Positions 1 to 7,274 are shown, numbered from the stretch's first letter. The stretch is DNA of 40,447 bases from Victivallales bacterium (GCA_017554445.1 JAFZIJ010000084.1:1-40447); one strand, 5' to 3'. Numbers and translations: made by a program. Notes: a model not told the origin generated them from the sequence alone.

Positions 1-198
1 GGCGGTGTTGATGGTGATACCGCGTTCCTTTTCTTCAGGAGCGTTATCGATTTCATCGTACTTTTTAACATCGCCGCCATAACGCTTGGCCTGGCACATG
101 GTGATAGCCGCGGTCAAAGTGGTTTTGCCGTGGTCAACGTGGCCAATCGTACCGATGTTAACATGGGGCTTCGTGCGTTGGAAAGTTTCTTTTGCCAT
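1..198 (-). CDS. tuf: Elongation factor Tu, N-terminal part (runs off the left edge)
   Basis: EF-Tu is the GTPase that carries aminoacyl-tRNA to the ribosomal A site. The visible 66 residues begin [20 protein letters not shown] and continue into the P-loop GHVDHGKT, the Ala/Met-Cys stretch and the effector-region sequence [11 protein letters not shown], which is diagnostic of EF-Tu. The remainder lies outside the window. The ATG is preceded by a purine-rich GAAGGAAGGA element. A tRNA-Thr gene lies about 100 bases upstream on the same strand, which resembles the thrT-tufB arrangement of other bacteria, so the two are probably co-transcribed. The leader between them contains a 6-bp hairpin (228-245). 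Confidence 0.97.
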   Translation of the reverse strand, partial: MAKETFQRTKPHVNIGTIGHVDHGKTTLTAAITMCQAKRYGGDVKKYDEIDNAPEEKERGITINTA

Positions 199-227
199 TG
201 TTATCCTTCCTTCTTTTTTCTCGCTGA

Positions 228-245
228 GGAGCCCTGGCAGGCTCC
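228..245 (-). other. Hairpin in the tRNA-Thr/tuf leader
   Basis: The arms GGAGCC and GGCTCC flank a 6-base loop between the tRNA-Thr 3' end and the tuf start. No T-run follows on the minus strand, so it is unlikely to be an intrinsic terminator. It may be an RNA-processing or leader structure. Confidence 0.35.
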
Positions 246-298
246 ATCAGTCTCGTCTATGGTTAAGTATTCTAAAAAATCTCTTTTTTGTTTTTATA

Positions 299-374
<76 letters not shown>

Positions 375-438
375 ATTTCATACCTGCCGAATGGGCTCGG
401 CAACCGCTTCTGGCCGCAAAAGTCAAGAAGCGATATTT

Positions 439-466
439 AAGATACACTCATTTTTAAAAAAGTCAA
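439..466 (-). promoter_or_regulatory. Probable sigma-70-type promoter for tRNA-Thr/tuf
   Basis: On the minus strand TTGACT (461-466) and TATCTT (439-444) are separated by 16 bases, about 65 bases before the tRNA-Thr 5' end. The same -10 hexamer and the same spacing occur before tRNA-Glu and fabF in this window, which supports the call. Confidence 0.55.
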
Positions 467-602
467 ACCGCCCGAGAAGCATTTTTTCACTTTCTTTACG
501 TTTTCACACATGAAACGGTGATTCATGCCTCACGAATCTGTTCCATTCCTTTATTCCAGCGGAACAAGAGTTCATCTGATTCCATTTTGCTAGAAAGACA
601 GA

Positions 603-631
603 GGGCGGCGCCGCTCACCGCGGTGCCGCCC
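603..631 (-). terminator. Terminator hairpin after rpsA
   Basis: Twelve-base arms (603-614 and 620-631) with one internal mismatch and a 5-base loop lie 22 bases beyond the rpsA stop. The following minus-strand bases, TCTGTCTTTC, are only moderately T-rich, so termination strength is uncertain. Confidence 0.6.
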
Positions 632-653
632 TTCTCTTCATGCTACCGCGATA

Positions 654-2402
654 TTATGCTTCAGGAGCTTTATCAGGCTCCGCCGCCGGAGTTTCCGCCG
701 GTGCGTTTTCCGCCGGAGCATCCTCCTCCTTGCTGGCGCTGATGGCGTCGGACAAGGCACTACCGAAGTCACCGAGAGCCTCACCGGGCTCCGTGCGCGT
801 GACGGCGCCAGAGGCATCGCCATCGACATCACGCAAGCTCAAGCCTATACGGCGTTCTTCCGTGCTGATGTTCTTCACACGTGCGCGGACTGTGTCACCG
901 ATGTTCACGGCATCCTTGACACGTGCGACATGGTCGTCGCTCAGTTCGCTGATATGGATCAGGCCGTCAATTCCGCCTTCGAGTTCGACGAACGCGCCGA
1001 AGGAGGCCAGTTTCGTGACTTTGCCTTCGACAATGTCGCCGACCTTGTATTTGTTCTGGATGGTCTGCCACGGATCATCCGTCAGCTTCTTCATGCTCAG
1101 GGAAATCCGTTGATTGACATCATCCACTTCCAGAATAACGGCTTCGACTTCCATGCCCTTATGCAGGATTTCGCTCGGATTGTTGACCTTGCGGATCCAG
1201 GACATGTCGGAAACATGGATCATGCCGTCAATGTCGTCCTGGATCTGGACGAACGCGCCATAACCGGTCATGTTGCGGACAACACCCTTGATGCGGGTGC
1301 CTTTCGGGAAGCGCTCTTTGATAACTTTCCACGGATTCTCCTGGCATTGGCGCAGGCCGAGGGAGATCTTGCGGTTTTCTTTGCTGACTTCCAGAACGAC
1401 GGCTTCGACTTCATCGCCTTCCTTGAGGACATCGGAAGCCTTGTTGACTTTCTTGGTCCAAGACATTTCGGAGACATGGACCAAGCCTTCGATACCTTCT
1501 TCCAGTTCGACGAACGCGCCATACGGCATGACGTTCACGACGCGGCCTTTCACGCGGCTGCCTTTCGGATACTTGACGTCAACGGTATCCCACGGATTGC
1601 CATCTTTCTGCTTGAGGCCGAGGGAGACGCGCTGGCGTTCCTTGTCCACATCCAGAATCATGACTTCCAGTTCCTGGCCGACATGAACGACTTCGCTCGG
1701 ATGCGAAATGCGCTTCCAGCTCATGTCCGTGATATGGAGCAAGCCATCCATACCATTCAAATCGACAAACGCACCGAACTCCGTGATATTCTTGACGACA
1801 CCGCGGCGGATGGTCTTCGGAACCAGTTCGTCCAGAAGCGTCGCACGCTGCTTGGCGCGTTCGGCCTCCAGAAGTTCGCGGCGGCTCAAGACGATGTTGC
1901 GGCGTTCCGCACTGATCTTCAAAATTTTGAATTCTTCTTCTTTACCTAAGAAGTCGTCCAAGTTGCGGACAGCGCCCAAATCAACCTGCGACCCCGGCAG
2001 GAATGCTTCCACGCCGACATCGACGATCAAACCACCCTTCACGCGGCTCTTGATCGTACCTTTGATCAGATCGCCTTCCTTGTAATTCTGCTCAATGCTG
2101 TCCCAGGACTTCTGGAGTTCAGCCTTGTGCAGGCTGACGGACGGGACATTTTCTTCGTCTTCCATCTGTTCAAGATAGACTTCCAGCATGTCGCCGGTCT
2201 TGACAGTGTCCCATTTGTCGCCCAGCTCGGCTTTGTCAATGAAAGCCTCCGCCTTGAAGCCGATGTCCAGAAGAATGCCTTTGTCATTCTTCTCGGCCAC
2301 GCGACCATTGACAATCTTGTCTTCATTGATGTCTGCGTTTTCGCTTTGCTTCAACAAATCCTCCATGGAGGACATGTTTTCTAAATCGATGTGATTAGCC
2401 AT
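654..2402 (-). CDS. rpsA: 30S ribosomal protein S1
   Basis: S1 binds mRNA single strands on the 30S subunit and helps initiate translation of structured or SD-poor messages. The 582-residue product contains six S1 OB-fold repeats, at roughly residues 27-95, 112-178, 195-262, 280-349, 366-436 and 452-521. The later ones carry the repeated signature G-AFV-L-GI-GL-H-S--SW. A roughly 60-residue acidic Ala/Pro/Glu tail follows the last repeat. Length and repeat number match full-length bacterial S1. No Shine-Dalgarno-like sequence precedes the ATG: the leader there reads AACAAACAAAGCAAC. That is also typical of autoregulated rpsA genes elsewhere. A promoter lies at 2476-2503 and a terminator hairpin at 603-631, so it is probably monocistronic. 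Confidence 0.97.
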   Translation of the reverse strand: MANHIDLENMSSMEDLLKQSENADINEDKIVNGRVAEKNDKGILLDIGFKAEAFIDKAELGDKWDTVKTGDMLEVYLEQMEDEENVPSVSLHKAELQKSWDSIEQNYKEGDLIKGTIKSRVKGGLIVDVGVEAFLPGSQVDLGAVRNLDDFLGKEEEFKILKISAERRNIVLSRRELLEAERAKQRATLLDELVPKTIRRGVVKNITEFGAFVDLNGMDGLLHITDMSWKRISHPSEVVHVGQELEVMILDVDKERQRVSLGLKQKDGNPWDTVDVKYPKGSRVKGRVVNVMPYGAFVELEEGIEGLVHVSEMSWTKKVNKASDVLKEGDEVEAVVLEVSKENRKISLGLRQCQENPWKVIKERFPKGTRIKGVVRNMTGYGAFVQIQDDIDGMIHVSDMSWIRKVNNPSEILHKGMEVEAVILEVDDVNQRISLSMKKLTDDPWQTIQNKYKVGDIVEGKVTKLASFGAFVELEGGIDGLIHISELSDDHVARVKDAVNIGDTVRARVKNISTEERRIGLSLRDVDGDASGAVTRTEPGEALGDFGSALSDAISASKEEDAPAENAPAETPAAEPDKAPEA

Positions 2403-2475
2403 GTTGCTTTGTTTGTTGGTTGATTGGGTTGATACGTTTGGGATACGAAACGGCTAAAAAATATAAAAGATCTTT

Positions 2476-2503
2476 AATATAATTGTATCAGAGTCGCTGT
2501 CAA
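2476..2503 (-). promoter_or_regulatory. Promoter of rpsA
   Basis: A perfect -35 TTGACA (2498-2503) and -10 TATATT (2476-2481) are separated by 16 bases on the minus strand, in the gap between ispG and rpsA. A start about 7 bases downstream would give a leader of roughly 70 bases. Confidence 0.65.
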
Positions 2504-2556
2504 ATGCTTTTGCACGTTCAAAACCATGATTTTGTCACTTTTTTTGCGTTCATTCT

Positions 2557-3621
2557 TCAAACGGACGCCTTGCGAATCTCTTGAAGCAAGGCTTCCAGCA
2601 GATCCGCCTCTGGCAACGTCATCACTTTTTCCCCATGCTTGAACAGAATGCCACGGCCATTGCCGCCTGCGATGCCGACATCCGCGTCCTTCGCCTCGCC
2701 TGGTCCGTTCACCTCACAGCCCATGACCGCCACTTTCTTCAACTGGATGACACGGCCCTCGGAACGAAGCCGTTCCACTTCCCGCTCCACCGCCTCCGCC
2801 ATTGGAACGAGATTGATCTTCGTTCGGCCGCAGGTCGGGCAGGAGACGATTTCGGGACCGTCATCCAAAAGACCACAACTTTCCAATATTCCCCTGGCGG
2901 CACGGACTTCCGCCTCTGGTTCGCATGTCAGGCTGACGCGGATCGTCTCGCCGATTCCATCCAGCAACAGCGAACCGATGCCGACGGCAGACTTGATAAT
3001 GCCGCGAGACGGAACCCCCGCTTCCGTCACACCCAGATGCAAGGGCACATCGCTCTTTTCCGCGAACAGACGGCAGGCAGCTACGGTCGTCAGAACGGAA
3101 GACGATTTCAGACTGACTTTCAATGCATGGCAACCTTCCTCTTCGAAAAGATCGACATATTTAAGAGCGCTTGCAACAAGTCCTTCGGGAGTCCGTCCGA
3201 ATTCCTTTTCGACATCAGGATCCAGACTTCCGCCATTGACACCAATCCGCACAACACGGCCTAGCTTCGCCGCCGCCCGCGCCACTTCCCGTACATAATC
3301 GAGATTGCGCATGTTACCTGGATTCACCCGTACGCCGGCCGCCCCGCGCTCTAAAGCACCGAGCGCCAGATTATGGTCGAAGTGAATGTCCGCCACGACA
3401 GGCATCGGACTGCGGCGGCAGACTTCGCCGAAATTCTCCAGACTGGCGGCCGTCGGCACGGCGACGCGGATGATGTCGCACCCCAGCCGATGAACTCTAT
3501 CTATCTGCGCCAAAGTGTCTTCCAGATCATCCAGATGCGTATTTGTCATTGTCTGGATCGACACAGGCGCGCCACCACCAATAAGCACTCCGCCCAATAT
3601 GATTTGTCTTGTCTTTCTCAT
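2557..3621 (-). CDS. ispG: 4-hydroxy-3-methylbut-2-en-1-yl diphosphate synthase (flavodoxin/ferredoxin type)
   Basis: IspG converts 2-C-methyl-erythritol 2,4-cyclodiphosphate to HMBPP in the MEP isoprenoid pathway, using a [4Fe-4S] cluster. The 354-residue protein starts with the family's TIM-barrel half (VSIQTMTNTHLDD, VADIHFDHNLAL, GVRVNPGN). It ends with the cluster domain: CPTCGRT gives Cys261 and Cys264, and MGCEVNGPGEA gives Cys302 and Glu309, matching the E. coli spacing pattern. It starts 17 bases after the stop of the upstream pseudokinase gene on the same strand, so the two probably share a transcript. Length is normal for the short bacterial form. Confidence 0.96.
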   Translation of the reverse strand: MRKTRQIILGGVLIGGGAPVSIQTMTNTHLDDLEDTLAQIDRVHRLGCDIIRVAVPTAASLENFGEVCRRSPMPVVADIHFDHNLALGALERGAAGVRVNPGNMRNLDYVREVARAAAKLGRVVRIGVNGGSLDPDVEKEFGRTPEGLVASALKYVDLFEEEGCHALKVSLKSSSVLTTVAACRLFAEKSDVPLHLGVTEAGVPSRGIIKSAVGIGSLLLDGIGETIRVSLTCEPEAEVRAARGILESCGLLDDGPEIVSCPTCGRTKINLVPMAEAVEREVERLRSEGRVIQLKKVAVMGCEVNGPGEAKDADVGIAGGNGRGILFKHGEKVMTLPEADLLEALLQEIRKASV

Positions 3622-3638
3622 TGTTCTTCGTCTTCCAG

Positions 3639-5363
3639 CTATTTGAAATCAAAACCCAACCGTTCAACGATTGGCATACCTTTAGGATTAACTTTCAATG
3701 CCTTATGAATAAATGTGGTTGCTTCTTTTCGATAACCGTACCAGTCACAGGCCACGGCGCCTGTCAGATAATGTTCGAACACACTTGAACGGGCATGCTC
3801 ATCCCCCATGTTCTCGCGCATTTTACCATAGTAATCCAGCATGCCCCATATTTCCTCCCACGCAAGTTCTTCCATTTCAAGCTTTGTCACAGTCAAACTC
3901 TGCCGTGCCCCGTCAAGAGGATGCACAGCCAGACCTTGCTCTTCGGTTCCCATTGGGATGAAACCGCGTACAAGACTGCCGTCGCGCAACCGAATTCCTT
4001 CGCTCTTCGGTGGATGATACGGCATCCGCAATGACGTGAAAAGGTATTCTCTCAGCCCCATCACTCTTTCTGCCCGTTCTGTTTCCGTCTCAACGTATTC
4101 GGGAGGCAGCTTGCCCAAATATTCACGCATACGTTCTTCGTCAAACTTCAGATTCTCCGGCCTTGGCCGAAGCCGTCTGAATTCCGACGGCAACCGTGCG
4201 TTTTTTGATTCGTCTGGCAAAGCTTTGTCTGCCGTCGTTTTCTGGGCATTACCATTATTTAAAGATAATGTCTCATCATCCACCATTTCTGTCGGGCTTT
4301 CCGTCACAACCGCATGATGTTGCAAACCAGTTTGTTGCGTATTCTCCCGCCATTTCCAGAAAGCCCAACCTCCAATGCCAGCCAGAAGCAACGCGAGCAC
4401 GCACCACACCACGGCAAAGGCCATGCCGCTACTTTTTTGTTCAATGTGCCGCTCCTTTGATAAACTCGTCAATCCCTTCTTACTACGCTTGGCGGCAGCA
4501 ACTTGCCTACCATTCGCAAGTTCCTCCAAAAGGGGAAGATAGCCATTCGGGCGTTGAAAGACCGAAGCGGAAGCCATTTGCCTTAGAACCATGAGCACGC
4601 CAGTGGGAATGTCCGCCGGATCATCAAGCATCACACCATTTGCGGCATCATGAGGTGAACAGCCTGTCAAAAGCCCCAATGCCCAAACGCCAAAACTGAA
4701 CAAATCACTTGCGACGGAACATTCACCGCCCGCCTTGCGTTCAGGTGCCGCATATGGCTCGTCCGCCAAATGGCCCGTCAACAAGAGTCCTTCCCCGAAA
4801 TCGCACACCTTTGGGATGCCTGCCGCATCCATGCGGAATGATTTTCCATTCAAAGCCCCATGGGGTACTCCAGCCTCGGCGGCTTTCTGCAATGCCTCCG
4901 CCAATGACAAAAGCAATGGTTTCGCTTCACGCCAATCCAGTCGCTCGGCGAGCACATTGTCACGAACAGGCTTCAAAAGCAACTGGGAAGCGACATAGAC
5001 ACCTGCCTCGTAACTTCCGCAGGAATAAACGGTCGCCAAGCCCGGATGGGAGACGGATGCGACTTTCCGCACCAATTCCAAATAACGCTCCAACTGTTCC
5101 CATGGATGGTCTTCCGACGCCTCGCAAATCACGACACATACCTCCCGATCCAGTTTTTCGTCAAGGGCACGATAAGAGTGAATCCCCCCATTTGACTCCA
5201 GATACTCCTCCAGAACGTATGCCTGGAATCTCATGGGAACCGTCACTTCATTGCCGCATCGCGGGCATAAAAAAACCGTAAATGGTTTTAAATCAGTCAC
5301 ATCAAGCTTAGAAGAGCAGGATGGGCATTGAATTTTCAGCTTTGTTTTTTCCCGCTCCGGCAT
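3639..5363 (-). CDS. Zinc-ribbon pseudokinase with one membrane segment
   Basis: The 574-residue product starts with a CxxC-x16-CxxC zinc ribbon (Cys13, 16, 33, 36). A protein-kinase-like domain follows at about residues 55-285. Kinase landmarks are recognisable: CDFG at 187-190, an A-PE-like YAAPERK, and a DLFSFGVWALGLLTG helix. However, the VAIK lysine is Cys80 and the HRDLKxxN catalytic loop reads HGALNGKSF, so the Asp and Lys needed for phosphotransfer are absent. A Lys/Arg-rich linker, one hydrophobic segment (about 313-337) and a roughly 235-residue C-terminal region without recognised motifs follow. An upstream in-frame ATG (5375) has no ribosome site, whereas the ATG at 5363 has GGAG 6 bases before it, so I chose the latter. 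Probable role: a membrane-anchored signalling or scaffold protein. Partner unknown. Confidence 0.8.
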   Translation of the reverse strand: MPEREKTKLKIQCPSCSSKLDVTDLKPFTVFLCPRCGNEVTVPMRFQAYVLEEYLESNGGIHSYRALDEKLDREVCVVICEASEDHPWEQLERYLELVRKVASVSHPGLATVYSCGSYEAGVYVASQLLLKPVRDNVLAERLDWREAKPLLLSLAEALQKAAEAGVPHGALNGKSFRMDAAGIPKVCDFGEGLLLTGHLADEPYAAPERKAGGECSVASDLFSFGVWALGLLTGCSPHDAANGVMLDDPADIPTGVLMVLRQMASASVFQRPNGYLPLLEELANGRQVAAAKRSKKGLTSLSKERHIEQKSSGMAFAVVWCVLALLLAGIGGWAFWKWRENTQQTGLQHHAVVTESPTEMVDDETLSLNNGNAQKTTADKALPDESKNARLPSEFRRLRPRPENLKFDEERMREYLGKLPPEYVETETERAERVMGLREYLFTSLRMPYHPPKSEGIRLRDGSLVRGFIPMGTEEQGLAVHPLDGARQSLTVTKLEMEELAWEEIWGMLDYYGKMRENMGDEHARSSVFEHYLTGAVACDWYGYRKEATTFIHKALKVNPKGMPIVERLGFDFK

Positions 5364-5392
5364 CAAAAACTCCATTTTTTTACAAAAATGAT

Positions 5393-5420
5393 TTGCATAT
5401 TCTCATTTCCGCTGTATCTT
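5393..5420 (+). promoter_or_regulatory. Probable promoter of tRNA-Glu
   Basis: TTGCAT (5393-5398) and TATCTT (5415-5420) are separated by 16 bases and end 20 bases before the tRNA. The geometry and -10 match the promoter-like sequences before tRNA-Thr and fabF. Confidence 0.55.
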
Positions 5421-5440
5421 ATAGACGTTGACAACATCAA

Positions 5441-5515
5441 GTCTCCATCGTCTAGTGGTTAGGACATCAGGTTTTCATCCTGGTAACATGGGTTCAACTC
5501 CCGTTGGAGATGCCA
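5441..5515 (+). tRNA. tRNA-Glu (anticodon TTC)
   Basis: The cloverleaf has acceptor GTCTCCA paired with TGGAGAT (one terminal G-T pair). The D-arm region is GTCTAGTGGTTAGGAC, typical of bacterial tRNA-Glu. The anticodon loop is TTTTCAT (anticodon TTC), and the T-loop GGGTTCAACTCCC is intact. Discriminator G and an encoded CCA (5513-5515) follow. It stands alone and is closed by a strong terminator 12 bases downstream. Confidence 0.97.
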
Positions 5516-5526
5516 TCTTCCATAAA

Positions 5527-5557
5527 ACGCCGATCGTTTTGATCGGCGTTTTTTTTT
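5527..5557 (+). terminator. Intrinsic terminator of tRNA-Glu
   Basis: A perfect 9-bp stem (ACGCCGATC/GATCGGCGT, loop GTTTT) is followed directly by a run of nine T. Confidence 0.93.
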
Positions 5558-5600
5558 GTTTCGTTACCGACGCCTCGCCATTTGCAGAAGCAGAAACAAA

Positions 5601-5639
5601 AAAGACGCGCCGTGGAGAATCAATCCTTGACGCGTCTTT
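5601..5639 (-). terminator. Intrinsic terminator after rplT
   Basis: On the minus strand the arms AAAGACGCG and CGCGTCTTT enclose a 21-base loop and run into TTTTTTGTTTC. It lies 24 bases beyond the rplT stop. Confidence 0.8.
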
Positions 5640-5662
5640 CCTAAATCCTTTTTTCAGGATAT

Positions 5663-6016
5663 TCAGCGGGCGGCTCTCGCCTTCTCGACCAGTTGCTTGA
5701 AGGCTTCGGGATCCGAAATCGCCAAATCGGACAACCATTTGCGGTTGATTTCAATGCCGCTCTTGGTCAGACCGTCGATCAACCAGCTGTATTTGAAATC
5801 CAAGGCACGGCAAGCCGCATTGATACGGACGGTCCAGAGACGGCGGTAAACACGCTTCTTCTGCTTGCGGCCTTTGTACATGTTGGCCATTGCGCGATCG
5901 GTCGCGCCGTAAGCCATGCGGATAAGCTTGCTGCGGTTGCCGCGGAAACCGCGGGCCATGCGCAAAACTCTCTTGCGGCGCTTGCGCGACGCAACGGCTA
6001 AAGTACTTCTTGACAT
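5663..6016 (-). CDS. rplT: 50S ribosomal protein L20
   Basis: The 117-residue, strongly basic protein carries the L20 hallmarks: MSRSTLAVASRKRRKRVLR, the GFRG(N)RSKL segment, and RLWTVRINAACRALDFKYSWLI with the central recognition helix. L20 binds 23S rRNA early in 50S assembly and in many bacteria represses its own operon. GAGGAG lies 10 bases before the ATG. It is the last gene of infC-rpmI-rplT, and a terminator follows at 5601-5639. Confidence 0.97.
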   Translation of the reverse strand: MSRSTLAVASRKRRKRVLRMARGFRGNRSKLIRMAYGATDRAMANMYKGRKQKKRVYRRLWTVRINAACRALDFKYSWLIDGLTKSGIEINRKWLSDLAISDPEAFKQLVEKARAAR

Positions 6017-6132
6017 CTTTCAGTTTCTCCTCGGCCGGCTAGTAACGTCAACGGACTTACCGGTCGTGTTTTATAAAGGTGAATAATTTGACGAATGAAC
6101 TTCTTCTCTCATCCAGACACGCTGAATGACTC

Positions 6133-6333
6133 TTACAGACCGTACGGCAGCGAAGCCTTCAAACGGCTCATTTCGCTGGCCTTCACGGCGGCGTCCTTGC
6201 CCAGGCGGCGTTTGCGCTTTGAGCTCTTCTTCGTCAAAATATGCCGTCCGTAAGCATGGTTATGACGGAACTTTCCAGTTCCGGTCTGCTTGAACCGCTT
6301 TGCGGCCGACTTTCTGGTCTTCATCTTCGGCAT
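6133..6333 (-). CDS. rpmI: 50S ribosomal protein L35
   Basis: The 66-residue protein reads MPKMKTRKSAAKRFKQTGTG followed by the basic AYGRHILTKKSSKRKRRLGK core, which is the full L35 signature at normal length. AAGGA precedes the start by about 9 bases. It lies between infC and rplT, 116 bases before rplT, in the conserved translation operon order. A terminator-like hairpin (6452-6475) separates it from infC, suggesting partial transcription read-through control. Confidence 0.96.
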   Translation of the reverse strand: MPKMKTRKSAAKRFKQTGTGKFRHNHAYGRHILTKKSSKRKRRLGKDAAVKASEMSRLKASLPYGL

Positions 6334-6360
6334 GTTCGTCAGTCCTTACAATTACTGTCC

Positions 6361-6408
6361 AGGGGGTTTCTTCGGCACCCCTCACGCGCCTACGCCTATG
6401 TCCTAGGC
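6361..6408 (-). promoter_or_regulatory. Structured leader upstream of rpmI (candidate L20-type autoregulatory site)
   Basis: Between the infC terminator and the rpmI start, the minus strand can form two short hairpins. One is GCCTA/TAGGC (6394-6398 with 6404-6408) and the other is GGGG/CCCC (6363-6366 with 6378-6381). In other bacteria L20 binds RNA structures in the infC-rpmI interval. No consensus match was tested here, so the role is only inferred from position. Confidence 0.3.
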
Positions 6409-6451
6409 TTTAAAAAACAATCATCTGCCATCGTTTCAATGGCAATATAAA

Positions 6452-6475
6452 AAGGAACAGCCTATGCTGTTCCTT
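6452..6475 (-). terminator. Terminator/attenuator between infC and rpmI
   Basis: The 10-base arms AAGGAACAGC and GCTGTTCCTT form a perfect stem with a 4-base loop. On the minus strand it runs directly into TTTTTATATT. It lies about 32 bases after the infC stop. Because the operon continues, it probably attenuates rather than fully stops transcription, or rpmI has its own promoter. Confidence 0.75.
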
Positions 6476-6506
6476 CATCATCCATTCAAGCCCGGCAGTC
6501 GGAAAC

Positions 6507-7079
6507 TTACTCTTCCGCGCTCGTGGAAGAGGCCACTTTGGGTGCACCTCCGCTTGGCTTGCCGCCCTGGCCTTTGGGTGCCAGAACCGCGATGATGTTG
6601 CGCCCCATCAGTTTAGGCGGTGCATCGATTGCTCCACGCTCCGCCATGGCTTCCAAGACGCGTTTCATCAATTCATCGCCGATTTCCGTATGGGCCATTT
6701 CACGACCACGGAAAGCGACAATTATCTTTACTTTATCACCTTTTTCCAGAAATTCAATTCCGTGCTTGATTTTTATTGACAAGTCATTCTCGTCAATATT
6801 CGGGTGAAGCTTCACCTCTTTGACCTTCGCCTGCACCTGCTTCTTCTTCGCCTCACGCTGGCGGCGGCTCTCCTGATACAAATACTTCCCGAAGTCCATG
6901 ATCTTGCAAACCGGCGGTTCGACCTTTGAGGCCATCTCCACCAAGTCCAGCCCCTGTGCGGCGGCACGGTTCAAGGCGTCCTCAAAGCTCATCAAGCCCA
7001 GCTGCTCGTTCGTTTCGGACAACAGACGCACCGTCTTTCCACGGAAAAAACGGTCTCCACTTTTTAACTGGCGTGCGAT
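6507..7079 (-). CDS. infC: Translation initiation factor IF-3, start at ATC
   Basis: IF-3 binds the 30S subunit, prevents premature 50S joining and proofreads start codons. The sequence has EQLGLMSFEDALNRAAAQGL, VCKIMDFGKYLYQESRRQREAKKKQ and the C-domain KIKHGIEFLEKGDKVKI. A GTG at 7031 would cut into the conserved N-domain, because family homology (RFFRGKTVRLL before SETNEQLG) continues upstream. From there to the in-frame TAG at 7094 there is no ATG, GTG or TTG. The only credible initiator is ATC at 7077-7079, preceded by AGGAGGA (7087-7093) at 7 bases. E. coli infC likewise uses a rare initiator (AUU) for autoregulation. The product would be 190 residues with a short Ala/Ser/Glu tail. Confidence 0.92.
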   Translation of the reverse strand: MARQLKSGDRFFRGKTVRLLSETNEQLGLMSFEDALNRAAAQGLDLVEMASKVEPPVCKIMDFGKYLYQESRRQREAKKKQVQAKVKEVKLHPNIDENDLSIKIKHGIEFLEKGDKVKIIVAFRGREMAHTEIGDELMKRVLEAMAERGAIDAPPKLMGRNIIAVLAPKGQGGKPSGGAPKVASSTSAEE

Positions 7080-7117
7080 AGCGGTATCCTCCTATGCTAA
7101 TTGGCTCATTTCTCCCT

Positions 7118-7146
7118 GAGAAACAGACAGCACGGCTGCGTTTCTC
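7118..7146 (-). other. Hairpin in the infC 5' leader
   Basis: On the minus strand GAGAAAC/GTTTCTC (7 bp) encloses CAGC/GCTG with a 3-base loop. It lies 25 bases upstream of the infC Shine-Dalgarno sequence. A five-codon ATG-to-TAG reading frame (7092-7109, MSQLA) follows, and its stop overlaps that ribosome site. Confidence 0.4.
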
Positions 7147-7161
7147 AAAGACACAAATATA

Positions 7162-7189
7162 AATTTACACACATTCTTCGCTTTTGCAA
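7162..7189 (-). promoter_or_regulatory. Possible promoter of infC-rpmI-rplT
   Basis: TTGCAA (7184-7189) and TAAATT (7162-7167) lie 16 bases apart on the minus strand in the thrS-infC gap. The hexamers are imperfect. Confidence 0.35.
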
Positions 7190-7234
7190 CCCACTAGACA
7201 TAAGGTTCAAGCGGATTTTTTGACTTTCATCGGC

Positions 7235-7258
7235 GTCGTGGCCGTCTCCGGCCACGAC
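7235..7258. repeat. Perfect 10-bp palindrome between thrS and infC
   Basis: The arms GTCGTGGCCG/CGGCCACGAC flank a TCTC loop. No T-run follows on either strand, so a standard terminator is unlikely. Its GGAGACGGCC core resembles the palindromic repeat units at 21142-21192. Confidence 0.5.
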
Positions 7259-7274
7259 ATCTTCCAGCCAAATC

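Noticed and set aside
228..245. Terminator between tRNA-Thr and tuf
   Set aside because: The hairpin is short and is followed by purines rather than a T-run on the minus strand.
930..1949. Repeated DNA motifs and a 339-codon plus-strand frame within rpsA
   Set aside because: The periodic repeats come from the homologous S1 domains of ribosomal protein S1 and the frame is their reverse complement.
4709..5281. A 190-codon plus-strand frame opposite the pseudokinase gene
   Set aside because: It is rich in Pro/Arg/His with no domain signature, as expected for the complement of the real gene.
7029..7031. GTG at 7031 as the infC start
   Set aside because: It would remove conserved IF-3 N-domain residues and has no good ribosome site, unlike the ATC upstream.
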